Shown here in pieces: positions 8,892 through 16,904 of a stretch of DNA of 43,637 bases. Both the position numbers and the translations under genes were made by a program. A model generated the notes under the pieces. It was not told the DNA's origin. It ran no database searches and saw nothing but the letters and a program-made list of their open reading frames with translations. The stretch covers positions 95,384 to 139,020 of the forward strand of contig NZ_JAQGLG010000026.1 in NCBI RefSeq assembly GCF_028292965.1, read 5' to 3'. The stretch comes from Sphingomonas bacterium (lineage in GTDB: Bacteria; Pseudomonadota; Alphaproteobacteria; Sphingomonadales; Sphingomonadaceae). Position 1 is the stretch's first letter. Each line of letters opens with the position of its first letter.

Positions 8892-9881
8892 CGTGCGGTC
8901 GAGCGCTAGCAGGCTGTAGCGCCTGGTGTCGGCGGAGGTCTTGCCGATCCAGCCGTGATTGGCGCCTGGGATCAGCAGCGTCTCGACCGGCACGCCGGCC
9001 GTTCCGAGCTGCGCCGCCATGCGCTTCGTCTGATCGACCGACACCTCTTCATCGGCGGTGCCGTGGATCAGCAGCATCGGCGGCGTGTCGCGCTTGATGT
9101 AGCTGGCGGGGCTCGCAGCCCGCTCGGCCGCCTCGCATGCGTCAGCCGCGCAACCCAGCAGCCCGGCCATGTTGCCCGGGGCCAGCGCGGTGCCCGGCTC
9201 GGTGCCATGCGTGACGAGGTCGAACACGCCGTACCAGATCGCCGCGCCCTGCACGCAGTCGGACTGCGCCAGCGGCGTCGCGCGCACGGCCTCGGAATGC
9301 GGCAGTCGGCCGGTCGAGGCAACCGGATCGAACGCCGCCACGCCGCAGGTCGTCGCGGCCAGCGCGGCGATATGGCCGCCGGCCGAGCCGCCCCACAGAT
9401 AGACGCGCTTCGGGTCGATGCCGTACTCGCCGGCCTTGCTGCGCAGGAAGCGGATCGCCGCCTTGACGTCCTGCACCTGTGCCGGGAAGCGCGCCTCGCC
9501 ACTTAGCCGGTAATCCACCGCCGCGACGACATAACCGCGCGCCGCAAGCGACGCGAGCACAGCAGGCCAGTCGGCAAATGCGCCCGAGCCGCGCGCGTCG
9601 CCCCGGCTCCAGCCGCCGCCATGGATCCACAGGATCAGCGGACGCGCCGCGCGATGGTCGGTATGAAGATAGAGGTCGAGCTGGAGCGGCCGGTAGCCGA
9701 CATAATTGGCGAATTCGACATGTGGCCGCCCGACGATGCCGCGCGGAAAAGGCGCCGTGATCGTCGGGAAGACATCGTCACGCACCGATTTGTCAGCGAT
9801 CACCGGCGCGGACTGGGCAACCCCCGCCGCAGGAGAGGACAGGAGTGCAAGCGCGGCGAACACCGTGACCAGTCGCTTCAT
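8859..9881 (-). CDS. Secreted alpha/beta hydrolase (HSL/BD-FAE-type carboxylesterase)
   Basis: 340 residues with a signal peptide (about 1-23), so probably periplasmic. The oxyanion-hole motif HGGGW (88-92) and nucleophile GGSAGGH with Ser166 place it in the carboxylesterase group often annotated as acetyl-xylan or feruloyl esterase. A later HGTADEEVSVDQ segment supplies the Asp and GANHGW the His. ATG 9881 follows GGGTGAGCGA; upstream in-frame starts lack such a site and would spoil the signal peptide. It follows the unknown secreted protein by 35 bases, likely one transcript. It may share plant-ester substrates with the tannase-like enzyme (inference). Confidence 0.88.
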   Translation of the reverse strand: MKRLVTVFAALALLSSPAAGVAQSAPVIADKSVRDDVFPTITAPFPRGIVGRPHVEFANYVGYRPLQLDLYLHTDHRAARPLILWIHGGGWSRGDARGSGAFADWPAVLASLAARGYVVAAVDYRLSGEARFPAQVQDVKAAIRFLRSKAGEYGIDPKRVYLWGGSAGGHIAALAATTCGVAAFDPVASTGRLPHSEAVRATPLAQSDCVQGAAIWYGVFDLVTHGTEPGTALAPGNMAGLLGCAADACEAAERAASPASYIKRDTPPMLLIHGTADEEVSVDQTKRMAAQLGTAGVPVETLLIPGANHGWIGKTSADTRRYSLLALDRTLAFFDSLARH

Positions 9882-9916
9882 TCGCTCACCCTTCCCACGC
9901 GAACCCACCCGTCGCT

Positions 9917-10681
9917 TCAGTGCGCGATCAGCTCGGCGATGCTGTTCTCGGCCTCGGTGCGGATGCCGGCCTTTTTTTCGCTCCACGCCATCCACTCGGC
10001 ATTGCCGCGCAGCGTCGTCCGCACGCTCGCGGTGATCTGCTGGCGCCGGCCGAACGCGGTCATGTCGTGATAGTGCTGGATGAACAGCGAATCCCAGGGC
10101 GCGCCGGTGCCGTAGCGGTTCATGTAGATCTCATAGCCGTCGAGCGCGCCGGTTTTGATCCAGCCGTCGAACTGCGGCTGCACATAACCCTTCACATAGT
10201 CCCGATACTCCGCCTCGTTGCGATATTCGTAGGGGATCACATAGAACACCTCGCCGTCGCGCAGATCGTCGGGATTGCGCGACCAGGCGAGGTCGGTGGA
10301 ATAGGTCGCCACCGGATCGGCCAGCGCCTGCCCGGCGGCGTCGAGGCCGCCCGGCGTGGTGCGTTCGAGCGTATTCCACCGCGTCACCGCGCCGAAGGTC
10401 GGGAAGCGCAGGATGACGAGGCCATCCCATACCTGGGGCTGACGGTACCAGCTGTAGAAGATGCGGAAGTCGACGATCTCATGGCGTGCCCGCATCGCGC
10501 GCAGCCGCGGGGCGAGATTGTCAGCCAGATAGCGGCGAAAGGCGGCGCGGTGGGTGAGGCTTGCGCGATAGCTGATGACCAGCGACTTGGGACCGTCCTG
10601 CAACTCCTCCTGCGCGAACGCAGGACCAGCGGCGCCAATGACGAGCGCGAACGCAGCAAGCATGCGAAGGATCAGGCGCAC
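9917..10681 (-). CDS. Secreted protein of unknown function
   Basis: 254 residues. The signal peptide runs to about residue 23 (AGPAFAQ). The mature part has two similar halves rich in Tyr, Trp and Arg (around YRASLTHRAAFRRYL, FRIFYSW, WDGLVILRF; later YRDYVKGYVQPQF, GYEIYMNRYG), with spacing reminiscent of a ferredoxin-like dimeric alpha-beta barrel such as NIPSNAP proteins. That resemblance is only a pattern impression. No catalytic motif was recognised. The GTG at 10681 is chosen because GGGAGAC lies 4-5 bases upstream; ATG 10663 is an alternative. It lies between the dehydratase and the esterase genes on the same strand. The 107-base gap above it is AT-rich and may hold its own promoter. 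Confidence 0.7.
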   Translation of the reverse strand: MRLILRMLAAFALVIGAAGPAFAQEELQDGPKSLVISYRASLTHRAAFRRYLADNLAPRLRAMRARHEIVDFRIFYSWYRQPQVWDGLVILRFPTFGAVTRWNTLERTTPGGLDAAGQALADPVATYSTDLAWSRNPDDLRDGEVFYVIPYEYRNEAEYRDYVKGYVQPQFDGWIKTGALDGYEIYMNRYGTGAPWDSLFIQHYHDMTAFGRRQQITASVRTTLRGNAEWMAWSEKKAGIRTEAENSIAELIAH

Positions 10682-10788
10682 GATAGTCTCCCACGGTTCA
10701 TTGGCATGTCTCCAGCGATACGCGCCGCCAGATTGTATTTTTAATATCGTAAGAACTATCTTGTCAGCGAACGTTGGGCAAGCCGTTT

Positions 10789-11757
10789 TTACGTCCGGCC
10801 CAGCTCCATCGCATCGACAAAGGTTTCGAGCGCGATGTTGCGCCCGCACAGGATGACCGCGACCTTCTTGCCGCGATAGCGTTCGGCCGTCTGGATCAGG
10901 CCCGCGAGTGCCACGCCTGCGGCACCTTCGACCATCCAGCATTCGGCCAGTGCGACCTGGCGCATGGCGCGGGCGATCTCGACTTCGCTGACGGTCAGCG
11001 TCTCGTCGATGACCTGCTGGCAGATCGGGAAGGTCACCGATCCCTGCTCGACCGCGCCGCTCGATCCGTCGGACAGGGTGGGGCTCTCCGGCGTGGCGAT
11101 GATCTCGCCGGCATGCAGCGAGTCGAGCATGCACCGCGATGCCTCGGGCCAGACGCCGACGAGGTGCGTCTTCGGGCTGAGTTCCTTGAGCGCGGTGCCG
11201 AGACCGCTGACCAGCCCGCCACCGCCGACGCAGACGAACACGGCGTCGAGATCGGCGGCCTGTTCGACCAGTTCCATGCCCAGCGTGCCCTGGCCCGCGA
11301 TCGTGTCGAAATCATTATAGGGCGCGACATAGGGGATTCCGCGTCGCTCAGCCTCCTGCCGGGCCGCGATCTCCGCCTCGAGCGAACCGCCTTCGATCTC
11401 GACCAGCGTCGCGCCGGCGGCACGGATCGCGTCCGCCTTCATCTGCGGCGTGGTGTTGCCGATATAGACCGTGACGCCGACGCCGAACACCTGTCCGGCG
11501 TGCGCCACCGCGCGACCATGGTTGCCGGTCGAGGCGGTGATCACGCCGGTGTCGCGCGCCGTGTCGGCGAGCAGGCGCATCTTGTTGGTTGCACCGCGCA
11601 GCTTGAACGAGCCGGTCGGCTGGAGGAAATCGCATTTCAGCCAGACGTCGCAGCCGAGCGTGGTGGACAGCATGGCACTGCGGTCGAGCGGCGTGACGCG
11701 CACATGCGGGCGAACGCCGCTATGCGCTTCGCGAATCCGGTCGATGAGGGTCGTCAT
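10789..11757 (-). CDS. Threonine/3-hydroxyaspartate dehydratase-like PLP enzyme
   Basis: 322 residues of the fold-type II PLP family. The PLP lysine is Lys52 in PTGSFKLRGA, TASTGNHGRAVA binds the substrate carboxylate, and VGGGGLVSG (177-185) is the phosphate loop. It has no C-terminal ACT domain, so it is the catabolic or serine-racemase/threo-3-hydroxyaspartate ammonia-lyase kind, not the feedback-regulated IlvA. Reaction: deamination of a beta-hydroxy amino acid to a 2-oxo acid and ammonia. ATG 11757 follows AAGGAACAG. The aminotransferase gene ends 31 bases upstream, so they are probably co-transcribed and act on the same amino acid. The precise substrate is uncertain. Confidence 0.88.
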   Translation of the reverse strand: MTTLIDRIREAHSGVRPHVRVTPLDRSAMLSTTLGCDVWLKCDFLQPTGSFKLRGATNKMRLLADTARDTGVITASTGNHGRAVAHAGQVFGVGVTVYIGNTTPQMKADAIRAAGATLVEIEGGSLEAEIAARQEAERRGIPYVAPYNDFDTIAGQGTLGMELVEQAADLDAVFVCVGGGGLVSGLGTALKELSPKTHLVGVWPEASRCMLDSLHAGEIIATPESPTLSDGSSGAVEQGSVTFPICQQVIDETLTVSEVEIARAMRQVALAECWMVEGAAGVALAGLIQTAERYRGKKVAVILCGRNIALETFVDAMELGRT

Positions 11758-11788
11758 GATCTGTTCCTTGCGATCGATGAAAGGGCGA

Positions 11789-12889
11789 TCAGCCGCGCAG
11801 CGCGGCGGAGATGCCGACGAGCCCGGCTTCGAGCTCGTCGGCGGTGGGCCAGGCATAGCCGAGGCGGAAATAGCGATCCGACATCTCGAACCAATGGCCC
11901 GGGCCGACATAGGTGCCGTGATCCTGCAACAAGCGCTGGTAGAAGGCCTCGGTGCCGCCGGGCGGATCGGCCTTCATGCGCGGAAAGCATACCACGCCAC
12001 CGGCAGGCGCGACCCATTCGAGCAGCTCCTCACCCTCGATCCATGTCGCGACGCGCGCGAGGCGGCGGCGCCATTCGGTAAGTGTGGGCGGGAGGAAGGT
12101 TGCGCGCTGGGCGAGAATCTCCTCGCCGACCCATTCGTTGATGACGCTGCCGCAGATGCTGATCTGCTCCTTGGCGGCGAGGAAGACCTCCTGCAACGCG
12201 GGATCCTGGCTGATGATCCAGCCGACGCGGATCCCGGGCACGCCGTACGCCTTGGACAGCGAGCAGACGCTGATGACGTGGCGGCCGAGCGATGCCGCGA
12301 TCGGCAGCTTGGTCGTCAGCGCCAGGTCGCGATAGGTTTCGTCGACCAGCAACAGGCACTTCTTCTCCGCGGCGAAGTCGACGAGGCGGCGAAGTTCGGC
12401 CTCGCTCATCATCACCCCCGTCGGATTGTGCGGGCAGGTCACGCTGATCAGCCGGGTGCGTGGCGTGATGGCGGCGGCGAGCCGGTCGAAGTCGAGCGCG
12501 AAGCCGTCCTCGAAGACGAGATCGACGAACTTGATCTCGCAGCCGATCGCGCGCGGGGTTTCGAGGTTGGTCGCGTAATTGGGGCGCACCACGACCAAGC
12601 CGTCATCGGCGCCGAGCAGGGCGGTGGCGATGATGAACAGCGCGCCCGCCGCGCCGCCGGTGATCAGCACATCCTCGATGCGCAGGCCGGGCTCGTCCTC
12701 GATGATCAGCCCGCGCAGCCGCTCGCTGCCGCGATGCTCGCCATAAAGCAGGGTGAGGTCGGGAACGGTGAGGCCGAGGCTGCCGATCGACTGGTCGACG
12801 ATCGAGCTTTCCGAGAGATTGTTGCGGATATTGCCATACCCGTATTCCTCGGGAGATTCGACCTCGATGGGCATCCGGACGTAGCGCAT
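11789..12889 (-). CDS. Class I/II PLP-dependent aminotransferase
   Basis: 366 residues of the aspartate-aminotransferase fold. The key positions are visible: Asn155 in PHNPTG, Asp183 in VDETYRDL with Tyr186, the PLP lysine Lys213 in SLSKAYGVPGIRVGW, and the substrate arginine probably in YFRLGYAWP near the C-terminus. Gln/Tyr-rich N-terminal part (EEYGYGNIRNNLSESS) looks like the family's substrate-gating segment. It is cytosolic. It sits between the LuxR-type regulator (74 bases upstream) and the dehydratase (31 bases downstream), suggesting a regulated amino-acid catabolic operon. Which amino acid is used cannot be told. Confidence 0.88.
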   Translation of the reverse strand: MRYVRMPIEVESPEEYGYGNIRNNLSESSIVDQSIGSLGLTVPDLTLLYGEHRGSERLRGLIIEDEPGLRIEDVLITGGAAGALFIIATALLGADDGLVVVRPNYATNLETPRAIGCEIKFVDLVFEDGFALDFDRLAAAITPRTRLISVTCPHNPTGVMMSEAELRRLVDFAAEKKCLLLVDETYRDLALTTKLPIAASLGRHVISVCSLSKAYGVPGIRVGWIISQDPALQEVFLAAKEQISICGSVINEWVGEEILAQRATFLPPTLTEWRRRLARVATWIEGEELLEWVAPAGGVVCFPRMKADPPGGTEAFYQRLLQDHGTYVGPGHWFEMSDRYFRLGYAWPTADELEAGLVGISAALRG

Positions 12890-12962
12890 GGACGGGTTCC
12901 TGTCTGATGATCGCGCTTATTGTCACCGTCGCCGGGGCGAACGCCATCCCCCCAGCGTGGGA

Positions 12963-13700
12963 TCAGCGCGCGCGCGAGAAGAGTTCGGCCAGCGAGGTGA
13001 TGTCGAGCTTGCGGAAGATGTTCTTGCGGTGATCCTTGACGGTGTGGCGGGTGATGCCGAGCCGCAGCGCGATCGCGTCGCTGGAACAACCACGCAACAG
13101 CAATTCGCCGACCTCGCGTTCGCGTTCGGTGAGTGGGGCGTGCCAGTCGACGACGGCTTCCCTACGGGACAGCGACTGATGCCGCTCGAACGCCGCGGCG
13201 AGCGAGGAGCGCATCGCGGTGAGCGACTGGAGCGTGCCGGTCGATGCGGCGCGGCGCGCGCGGGCGCGGTAGAAGCCGATTTCGATCACCCCGCCCCAGC
13301 CTTCGAAATACAGCCCGATCTCCTCATGGCGCGGCGGCCAGCCGAGGGTTCGATATCCAAGCTCCTCATCCTCGGCGCGGACGATGTGGCGCTGCATCGC
13401 GCTCAGCCGTGCCGCCGGCAAATGCGCGAAGTCGCGCGCACGCACCGCCGACCCGCGCCGGCTGGCCAGCATTGGATTGAGCCGGTGCGTGGTGCGGGCA
13501 TAGGTTTCGATCCCCTGGCGGCACCCGACCTGATCGAAATTGTCGGACAGGATGCGGGCGTCGTCGCGGTCGCGATGAAGCACGACCGCGGCGAGGTCGA
13601 AGTCGGTGAAGCGCCGCAGCGCGCCAGCGACATGCGACGGAAAGCCGCGCTCGCCGATCGCGCCGATGATCTCACCGAGGGCAGTGTCGAGCGCGGGCAT
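12963..13700 (-). CDS. LuxR-type helix-turn-helix transcriptional regulator
   Basis: 245 residues. The C-terminus (about 188-238) is a GerE/LuxR HTH: LTEREREVGELLLRG, SSDAIALRLGITRHTVKDH, then KNIFRKL. The N-terminal 180 residues are a divergent sensory domain with no autoinducer-binding signature (no classic Trp/Tyr/Asp set), so it is more likely a metabolite-responsive regulator than a quorum sensor. TTAGGGAA precedes the ATG. It is the first gene of the leftward aminotransferase-dehydratase series, which it presumably controls. Its own upstream region holds an inverted repeat at 13762-13782. Confidence 0.9.
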   Translation of the reverse strand: MPALDTALGEIIGAIGERGFPSHVAGALRRFTDFDLAAVVLHRDRDDARILSDNFDQVGCRQGIETYARTTHRLNPMLASRRGSAVRARDFAHLPAARLSAMQRHIVRAEDEELGYRTLGWPPRHEEIGLYFEGWGGVIEIGFYRARARRAASTGTLQSLTAMRSSLAAAFERHQSLSRREAVVDWHAPLTEREREVGELLLRGCSSDAIALRLGITRHTVKDHRKNIFRKLDITSLAELFSRAR

Positions 13701-13761
13701 GGCGCGATTCCCTAACCGGACTGGATTCCCGCAATCGCCATAGTATTAGCGAATGCAAAAG

Positions 13762-13782
13762 TACAATCATCTTGCGATTGTA
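13762..13782. promoter_or_regulatory. Inverted repeat TACAATC-N7-GATTGTA upstream of the LuxR-type gene
   Basis: Perfect 7-base arms with a 7-base spacer, 62 bases upstream of the regulator's ATG. The dyad suits binding by the dimeric LuxR-type regulator itself (autoregulation) or another factor. Inferred from position only. Confidence 0.45.
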
Positions 13783-13833
13783 TCGCGCGGTCGAATTTTC
13801 GCAGGCTCGCCGGTCCCAACATTTTCACCTGTT

Positions 13834-13864
13834 CCACCTGCAAAAGCAGGTGGATCGCTTTTTT
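13834..13864 (+). terminator. Terminator-like hairpin with no obvious gene upstream
   Basis: CCACCTGC-AAAA-GCAGGTGG (13834-13853) is a perfect 8-base stem with a tetraloop. ATCGC and then six T residues follow (13859-13864), as in an intrinsic terminator on the rightward strand. No rightward gene precedes it; the nearest is the aconitase gene, and all genes between run left. It may end a short unannotated RNA. Confidence 0.45.
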
Positions 13865-14141
13865 GCAGGGTCGGGAAGCGCGCAGATTGCACGTTTGCCG
13901 TTAGATATCAGTGGTTTAGTATCGAAAGCGGAATCCAACTTAGCAGGCGCGGAGCAGGTCGCCCGGCGCCTGCTCAGCAGGTGCGAACAGGTCGGCAACA
14001 GGCGCGACATTTTCCTACAATCGACGATGTCAAAGAGCGAGAGCGTTATGCCAAGGCACACCGCCGGACTCTCCGTCTGCCATGGTCGGCAGCATCTTGA
14101 ATCAACATGACAAGCGACGCTGGCATGCATGCTCCATATCA

Positions 14142-14915
14142 TCAGGCGTGGGCGGCCCTGAGACGCGCGAGCACGCCATCGAGCGCGCGGTCGAGATCGA
14201 CCATTTGTCCGTCCTGGCTGATCGCGCGGAAGACCTGTTCGTTGAGGCCGCCGCGCGTCTGATGCTCGTCGGCGAGCGCGGCGAAGCTGCGGTCGGGCGC
14301 GGCGGCGGCGGTGCCGGCGAGGCCGGACAGCATCTGGCCGATGAACGCCCGGGCGGTATCGGCGGCGATGCCGTTACGCTCCATCCAGCCGGTCACCGTG
14401 CCGGCGAAGGCGAAGTAGCTCGCCATCACCGCGGTGGTGGTGGTGAAGGTGTCGAACTCGCCCTCATTGTCGAGCACCACCGCCGTACCGAGTGTGTCGA
14501 ACAGCGTCCTGATCTCGGGATCGGGCGGATAGATCGCGGTCGGACCGTGGCGCAGCGCGACGGCCGGCAGCGGCACCGCACGGATGGCCTGTGCGGCGGG
14601 CGCGACCGCCCCGCGGAGATAGTCGAGCGATACCGTCGCGATCAGGCTGACGACCTTGTGGTCGGGGCGGAAGCGGAGGTCGCCGAGCACCTCGGCGGCG
14701 ATCTGCGGGCGCACCGCGAGCAGGACCATGTCGCTATCGTCGAGCACCGCCTGGTTGCTCGCCGCGATGCGCACATTGGCGAAGCGCGCGGCGAGGTCAT
14801 TCGCGATATCTGCGTTGCGCGGGGAGACGATGATCGGCGGCGCGCTTGGCGTGGCGCACAGCCCTTCGATCATCGCTGCCGCGATGGTGCCGGTGCCGAC
14901 GAATCCCAGTGTCAT
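14142..14915 (-). CDS. Pyrroline-5-carboxylate reductase (ProC) family protein
   Basis: 257 residues. The N-terminal dinucleotide-binding motif GFVGTGTIAAAM and the C-terminal helical dimerisation part (TFIGQMLSGLAG-like and a final DEHQTRGGLNEQVF) match ProC: the family's TPGG-T motif appears here as TRGGLNEQ. The reaction would be NAD(P)H reduction of a pyrroline carboxylate to a proline. The ATG at 14915 follows AAGGAT; the frame extends to 14957 but that part is not conserved-looking. Housekeeping ProC usually lies elsewhere, so in this imino-acid neighbourhood it may be a dedicated catabolic or salvage reductase. It ends facing a 441-base gene-free region, and a repeat element separates it from the DHDPS-like gene. 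Confidence 0.85.
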   Translation of the reverse strand: MTLGFVGTGTIAAAMIEGLCATPSAPPIIVSPRNADIANDLAARFANVRIAASNQAVLDDSDMVLLAVRPQIAAEVLGDLRFRPDHKVVSLIATVSLDYLRGAVAPAAQAIRAVPLPAVALRHGPTAIYPPDPEIRTLFDTLGTAVVLDNEGEFDTFTTTTAVMASYFAFAGTVTGWMERNGIAADTARAFIGQMLSGLAGTAAAAPDRSFAALADEHQTRGGLNEQVFRAISQDGQMVDLDRALDGVLARLRAAHA

Positions 14916-14976
14916 GTTGCTGCTATCCTTCTGCACGTCATGCCGGCTCTCGGTCATTTTTGAACGGTGTCACACA

Positions 14977-15074
14977 CCGTCACCCCGGACTCGTTCCGGG
15001 GTCCACTATGCCGCGCGAGTAAAGATCGAGGCTCCTGCGGGACGGTGGATGCCGGAACAAGTCCGGCATGACGG
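14977..15074. repeat. Composite palindromic repeat (REP/BIME-like), copy 2
   Basis: The same two modules as at 788-886, in reverse order and orientation: a CACCCCGGACTCGTTCCGG hairpin module at the left, and GTGGATGCCGG..AACAAGTCCGGCATGACGG at the right. It lies between the ProC-like and DHDPS-like genes, both leftward. Confidence 0.8.
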
Positions 15075-15107
15075 TTAGGGCTGATCGCAAGCGACTCTAG
15101 TTGGCGC

Positions 15108-16013
15108 TCAAGCCGGGGCAAGAGCGGCGAGCGCTGCAATCGCCTTGTTGATCGTCGCGGTAACGAACGCACGCTCCTCACCGACCAACGGCAGGCGCGG
15201 CGAGCGCGTCCATTCGGGCGCGCCATAGACCAGGCTCTCGGCAAGCTTGATATATTGCACCAGCTTGACGTGGGTATCGAGGTGGAAGGACGGCGTGAGG
15301 ATGCGGTAGAGCTTGCGCGCCTCGGCGAACTTCTCCTGGCGGCATAATTCGAAGATCGCAACGCATTCTTTCGGCCAGACATTGGTCATGCCCGACACCC
15401 AGCCGGTGACGCCCAATGCCATGCTCTCGACGATCACGTCGTCGACGCCGCAGAACACGCTGAACCGATCCCCCAGCACCACCGCGATGTCGGTCGGGCG
15501 GCGGATATCCCCGCTCTCTTCCTTGACGCAGACGATCTCCTCGACGTCGGTCAGCATCGCCAGAACCTCGGGTGTGACGTCGACGCCGTAAGCGATCGGG
15601 TTGTTATAGACCATGATCGGCAGCGACGAGGCACCGGCGACCGCGCGGTACCAGGCGGCGGTTTCGCGCGGATCGGTTTTGTAACCGAGGCTGGGGAACA
15701 CCATCAGCCCCTGCGCGCCGTAACTGGCATAATTGACCGCATTGGCCCGGGCATTGGCGATGGTCGCCTCGGCAAGACCCGACAATACCGGCACGCGACC
15801 ATCGACCACCTCGACCGCGGCGCGGATGACGCTCTCGCGCTCGACCAGCGTGAGCGAGGCATTCTCGCCGAGCATCGGCAACACGATCACGCCCGACACG
15901 CCGTTGTTCACCAGCCGGTCGATGCTGTGCCGGGTCGCGGTGAGATCGATCCGGCCCGCTTCGTCCATCTTGGTCGTTACCGCGGGGAACACGCCGCGCC
16001 ATGCCGTCGTCAT
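15108..16013 (-). CDS. Dihydrodipicolinate synthase/N-acetylneuraminate lyase family enzyme
   Basis: 301 residues, a complete class I aldolase-type (beta/alpha)8 member. The Schiff-base lysine is Lys164 in VCVKEESGD and the catalytic Tyr136 is in MVYNNP; the GLMVFPSLGYK and LPMLGENASLT segments are also typical. True DapA would carry GTTGE, but here the site reads MLGENAS, so this is a catabolic member. Relatives act as delta1-pyrroline-4-hydroxy-2-carboxylate deaminase (LhpC) or as sugar-acid dehydratases. Both give alpha-ketoglutarate semialdehyde, the substrate of the ALDH nearby. GGAG precedes the ATG by 7 bases. A 15-bp dyad just upstream is shared with the racemase-family gene, so both are likely under the GntR regulator. 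Confidence 0.88.
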   Translation of the reverse strand: MTTAWRGVFPAVTTKMDEAGRIDLTATRHSIDRLVNNGVSGVIVLPMLGENASLTLVERESVIRAAVEVVDGRVPVLSGLAEATIANARANAVNYASYGAQGLMVFPSLGYKTDPRETAAWYRAVAGASSLPIMVYNNPIAYGVDVTPEVLAMLTDVEEIVCVKEESGDIRRPTDIAVVLGDRFSVFCGVDDVIVESMALGVTGWVSGMTNVWPKECVAIFELCRQEKFAEARKLYRILTPSFHLDTHVKLVQYIKLAESLVYGAPEWTRSPRLPLVGEERAFVTATINKAIAALAALAPA

Positions 16014-16038
16014 TATCGATCTCCAGTTTTCGAATAAC

Positions 16039-16053
16039 TGTATCCAATATACA
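16039..16053. promoter_or_regulatory. Candidate GntR operator, site 1
   Basis: TGTATCCAATATACA: arms TGTAT and ATACA around CCAAT. It lies 26 bases upstream of the leftward DHDPS-like start and 110 bases upstream of the rightward GntR gene. The same 15-mer with one changed base occurs at 16883-16897. Confidence 0.7.
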
Positions 16054-16163
16054 AATGAGATTTTCGTTTGTCGATAGCCGTTGCCGTCGGCGCCCGGATA
16101 CGGCACATCCGGAAGCTGCAAGCCGCATGACGCGGCGCGTTCGAATTCAGGCGTCCACCCGCA

Positions 16164-16862
16164 ATGAAGCAAAGCCAGAAACCCGCCGGCGCGCGACAGA
16201 TCACCCGCCAGAGCATTCCGGAAAGCCTGCGCGATTCGCTGCAGGAGCGAATTCTCAACGGAGAGTTCAAGGAAGGCGATGCGCTGATCCAGGATGCGAT
16301 CGCGGAGGAATATGACGTCAGCCGCATGCCGGTGCGCGAGGCCTTGCGGCAACTCGAGGCGTGCGGGCTGGTGGCGATGCGCACCCATAAGGGCGCGGTC
16401 GTCACGACGCTGCCGACCGAACAGATCGAGGAGCTGTTCGAGCTGCGCGCAATGTTGGAAGGCGACTTGCTGAGCCGTGCCATGGTGCGGATGACCGACC
16501 AGGACGTGGTCGAGGCGCGCGTAATTCTCGACCAGTTGGAAGCATCTTATCAGGCGCGCGACATGGCGAGTTGGGGACGCCTCAACTGGACCTTTCACGA
16601 ACGCCTCTACACACCGGCGGATCGGGCGCAGACCATGGCGATCCTGCACGGCGTCAACCTGCAGACCGAACGCTATATCCGCCTCCACCTCGTGCTGACC
16701 GACGGATTGCAAGCGGCGGAACGCGAGCATCGTGAGATCCTGCGGCTTTATGCCCTGCGCGCCACCGACGAGGCCGTCGCTTTTCTCCGCACCCATATTC
16801 TCGATGCCGGACGCAGTCTGGTGATCGTACTTCGCAAGCAACGGGCCGCGACGAACGGCTGA
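16164..16862 (+). CDS. GntR family regulator, FadR/FCD subgroup
   Basis: 232 residues. A winged HTH spans about 18-82 (SLRDSLQERILNGEF, DAIAEEYDVSRMPVREALRQ, GLVAMRTHKGAVV). An all-helical FCD ligand domain follows (about 88-225), with the Arg/Asp/His metal-ligand pattern suggested by ELRAMLEGD, NWTFHERLY and EHREIL. FCD regulators usually sense small carboxylates or amino acids and repress adjacent catabolic genes. It sits between the DHDPS-like gene (divergent) and the racemase-family gene (42 bases downstream), each of which has the same 15-bp dyad in its upstream region. Repression relieved by a hydroxyproline-pathway intermediate is my inference. Confidence 0.92.
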   Translation: MKQSQKPAGARQITRQSIPESLRDSLQERILNGEFKEGDALIQDAIAEEYDVSRMPVREALRQLEACGLVAMRTHKGAVVTTLPTEQIEELFELRAMLEGDLLSRAMVRMTDQDVVEARVILDQLEASYQARDMASWGRLNWTFHERLYTPADRAQTMAILHGVNLQTERYIRLHLVLTDGLQAAEREHREILRLYALRATDEAVAFLRTHILDAGRSLVIVLRKQRAATNG

Positions 16863-16882
16863 TCCGCCCGTTGACTCCACAC

Positions 16883-16897
16883 TGTATCCAATCTACA
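16883..16897. promoter_or_regulatory. Candidate GntR operator, site 2
   Basis: TGTATCCAATCTACA, 14 of 15 bases identical to site 1. It ends 7 bases before the ATG of the racemase-family gene, where bound repressor would also cover the ribosome-binding region; no clear Shine-Dalgarno is visible there. Confidence 0.7.
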
Positions 16898-16904
16898 AAC
16901 AGCC

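Larger units (their letters stand above)
13701..14141. other. Gene-free 441-base region with several hairpins
   Basis: No convincing gene on either strand. It is less GC-rich than its surroundings and holds the luxR-side promoter, a 7-base inverted repeat (13762-13782), a terminator-like hairpin (13834-13864, rightward) and a second hairpin: AGCAGGCGC (13942-13950) pairing with GCGCCTGCT (13966-13974). Near these, CAGG-containing short motifs recur at 11-16 base spacing. A small RNA is possible. Confidence 0.5.

Noticed and set aside
4968..13761. Similar 19-base strings GTATTACTGAATGTCAAAG (4968) and GTATTAGCGAATGCAAAAG (13743)
   Set aside because: 15 of 19 bases match and both lie in promoters, but two AT-rich promoter segments can match this well by chance; no third copy was seen.
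13772..14110. 112-codon rightward frame in the gene-free region
   Set aside because: Starts with TTG at a palindrome, no ribosome site, composition unlike neighbours, crosses two strong hairpins and resembles no family I know.
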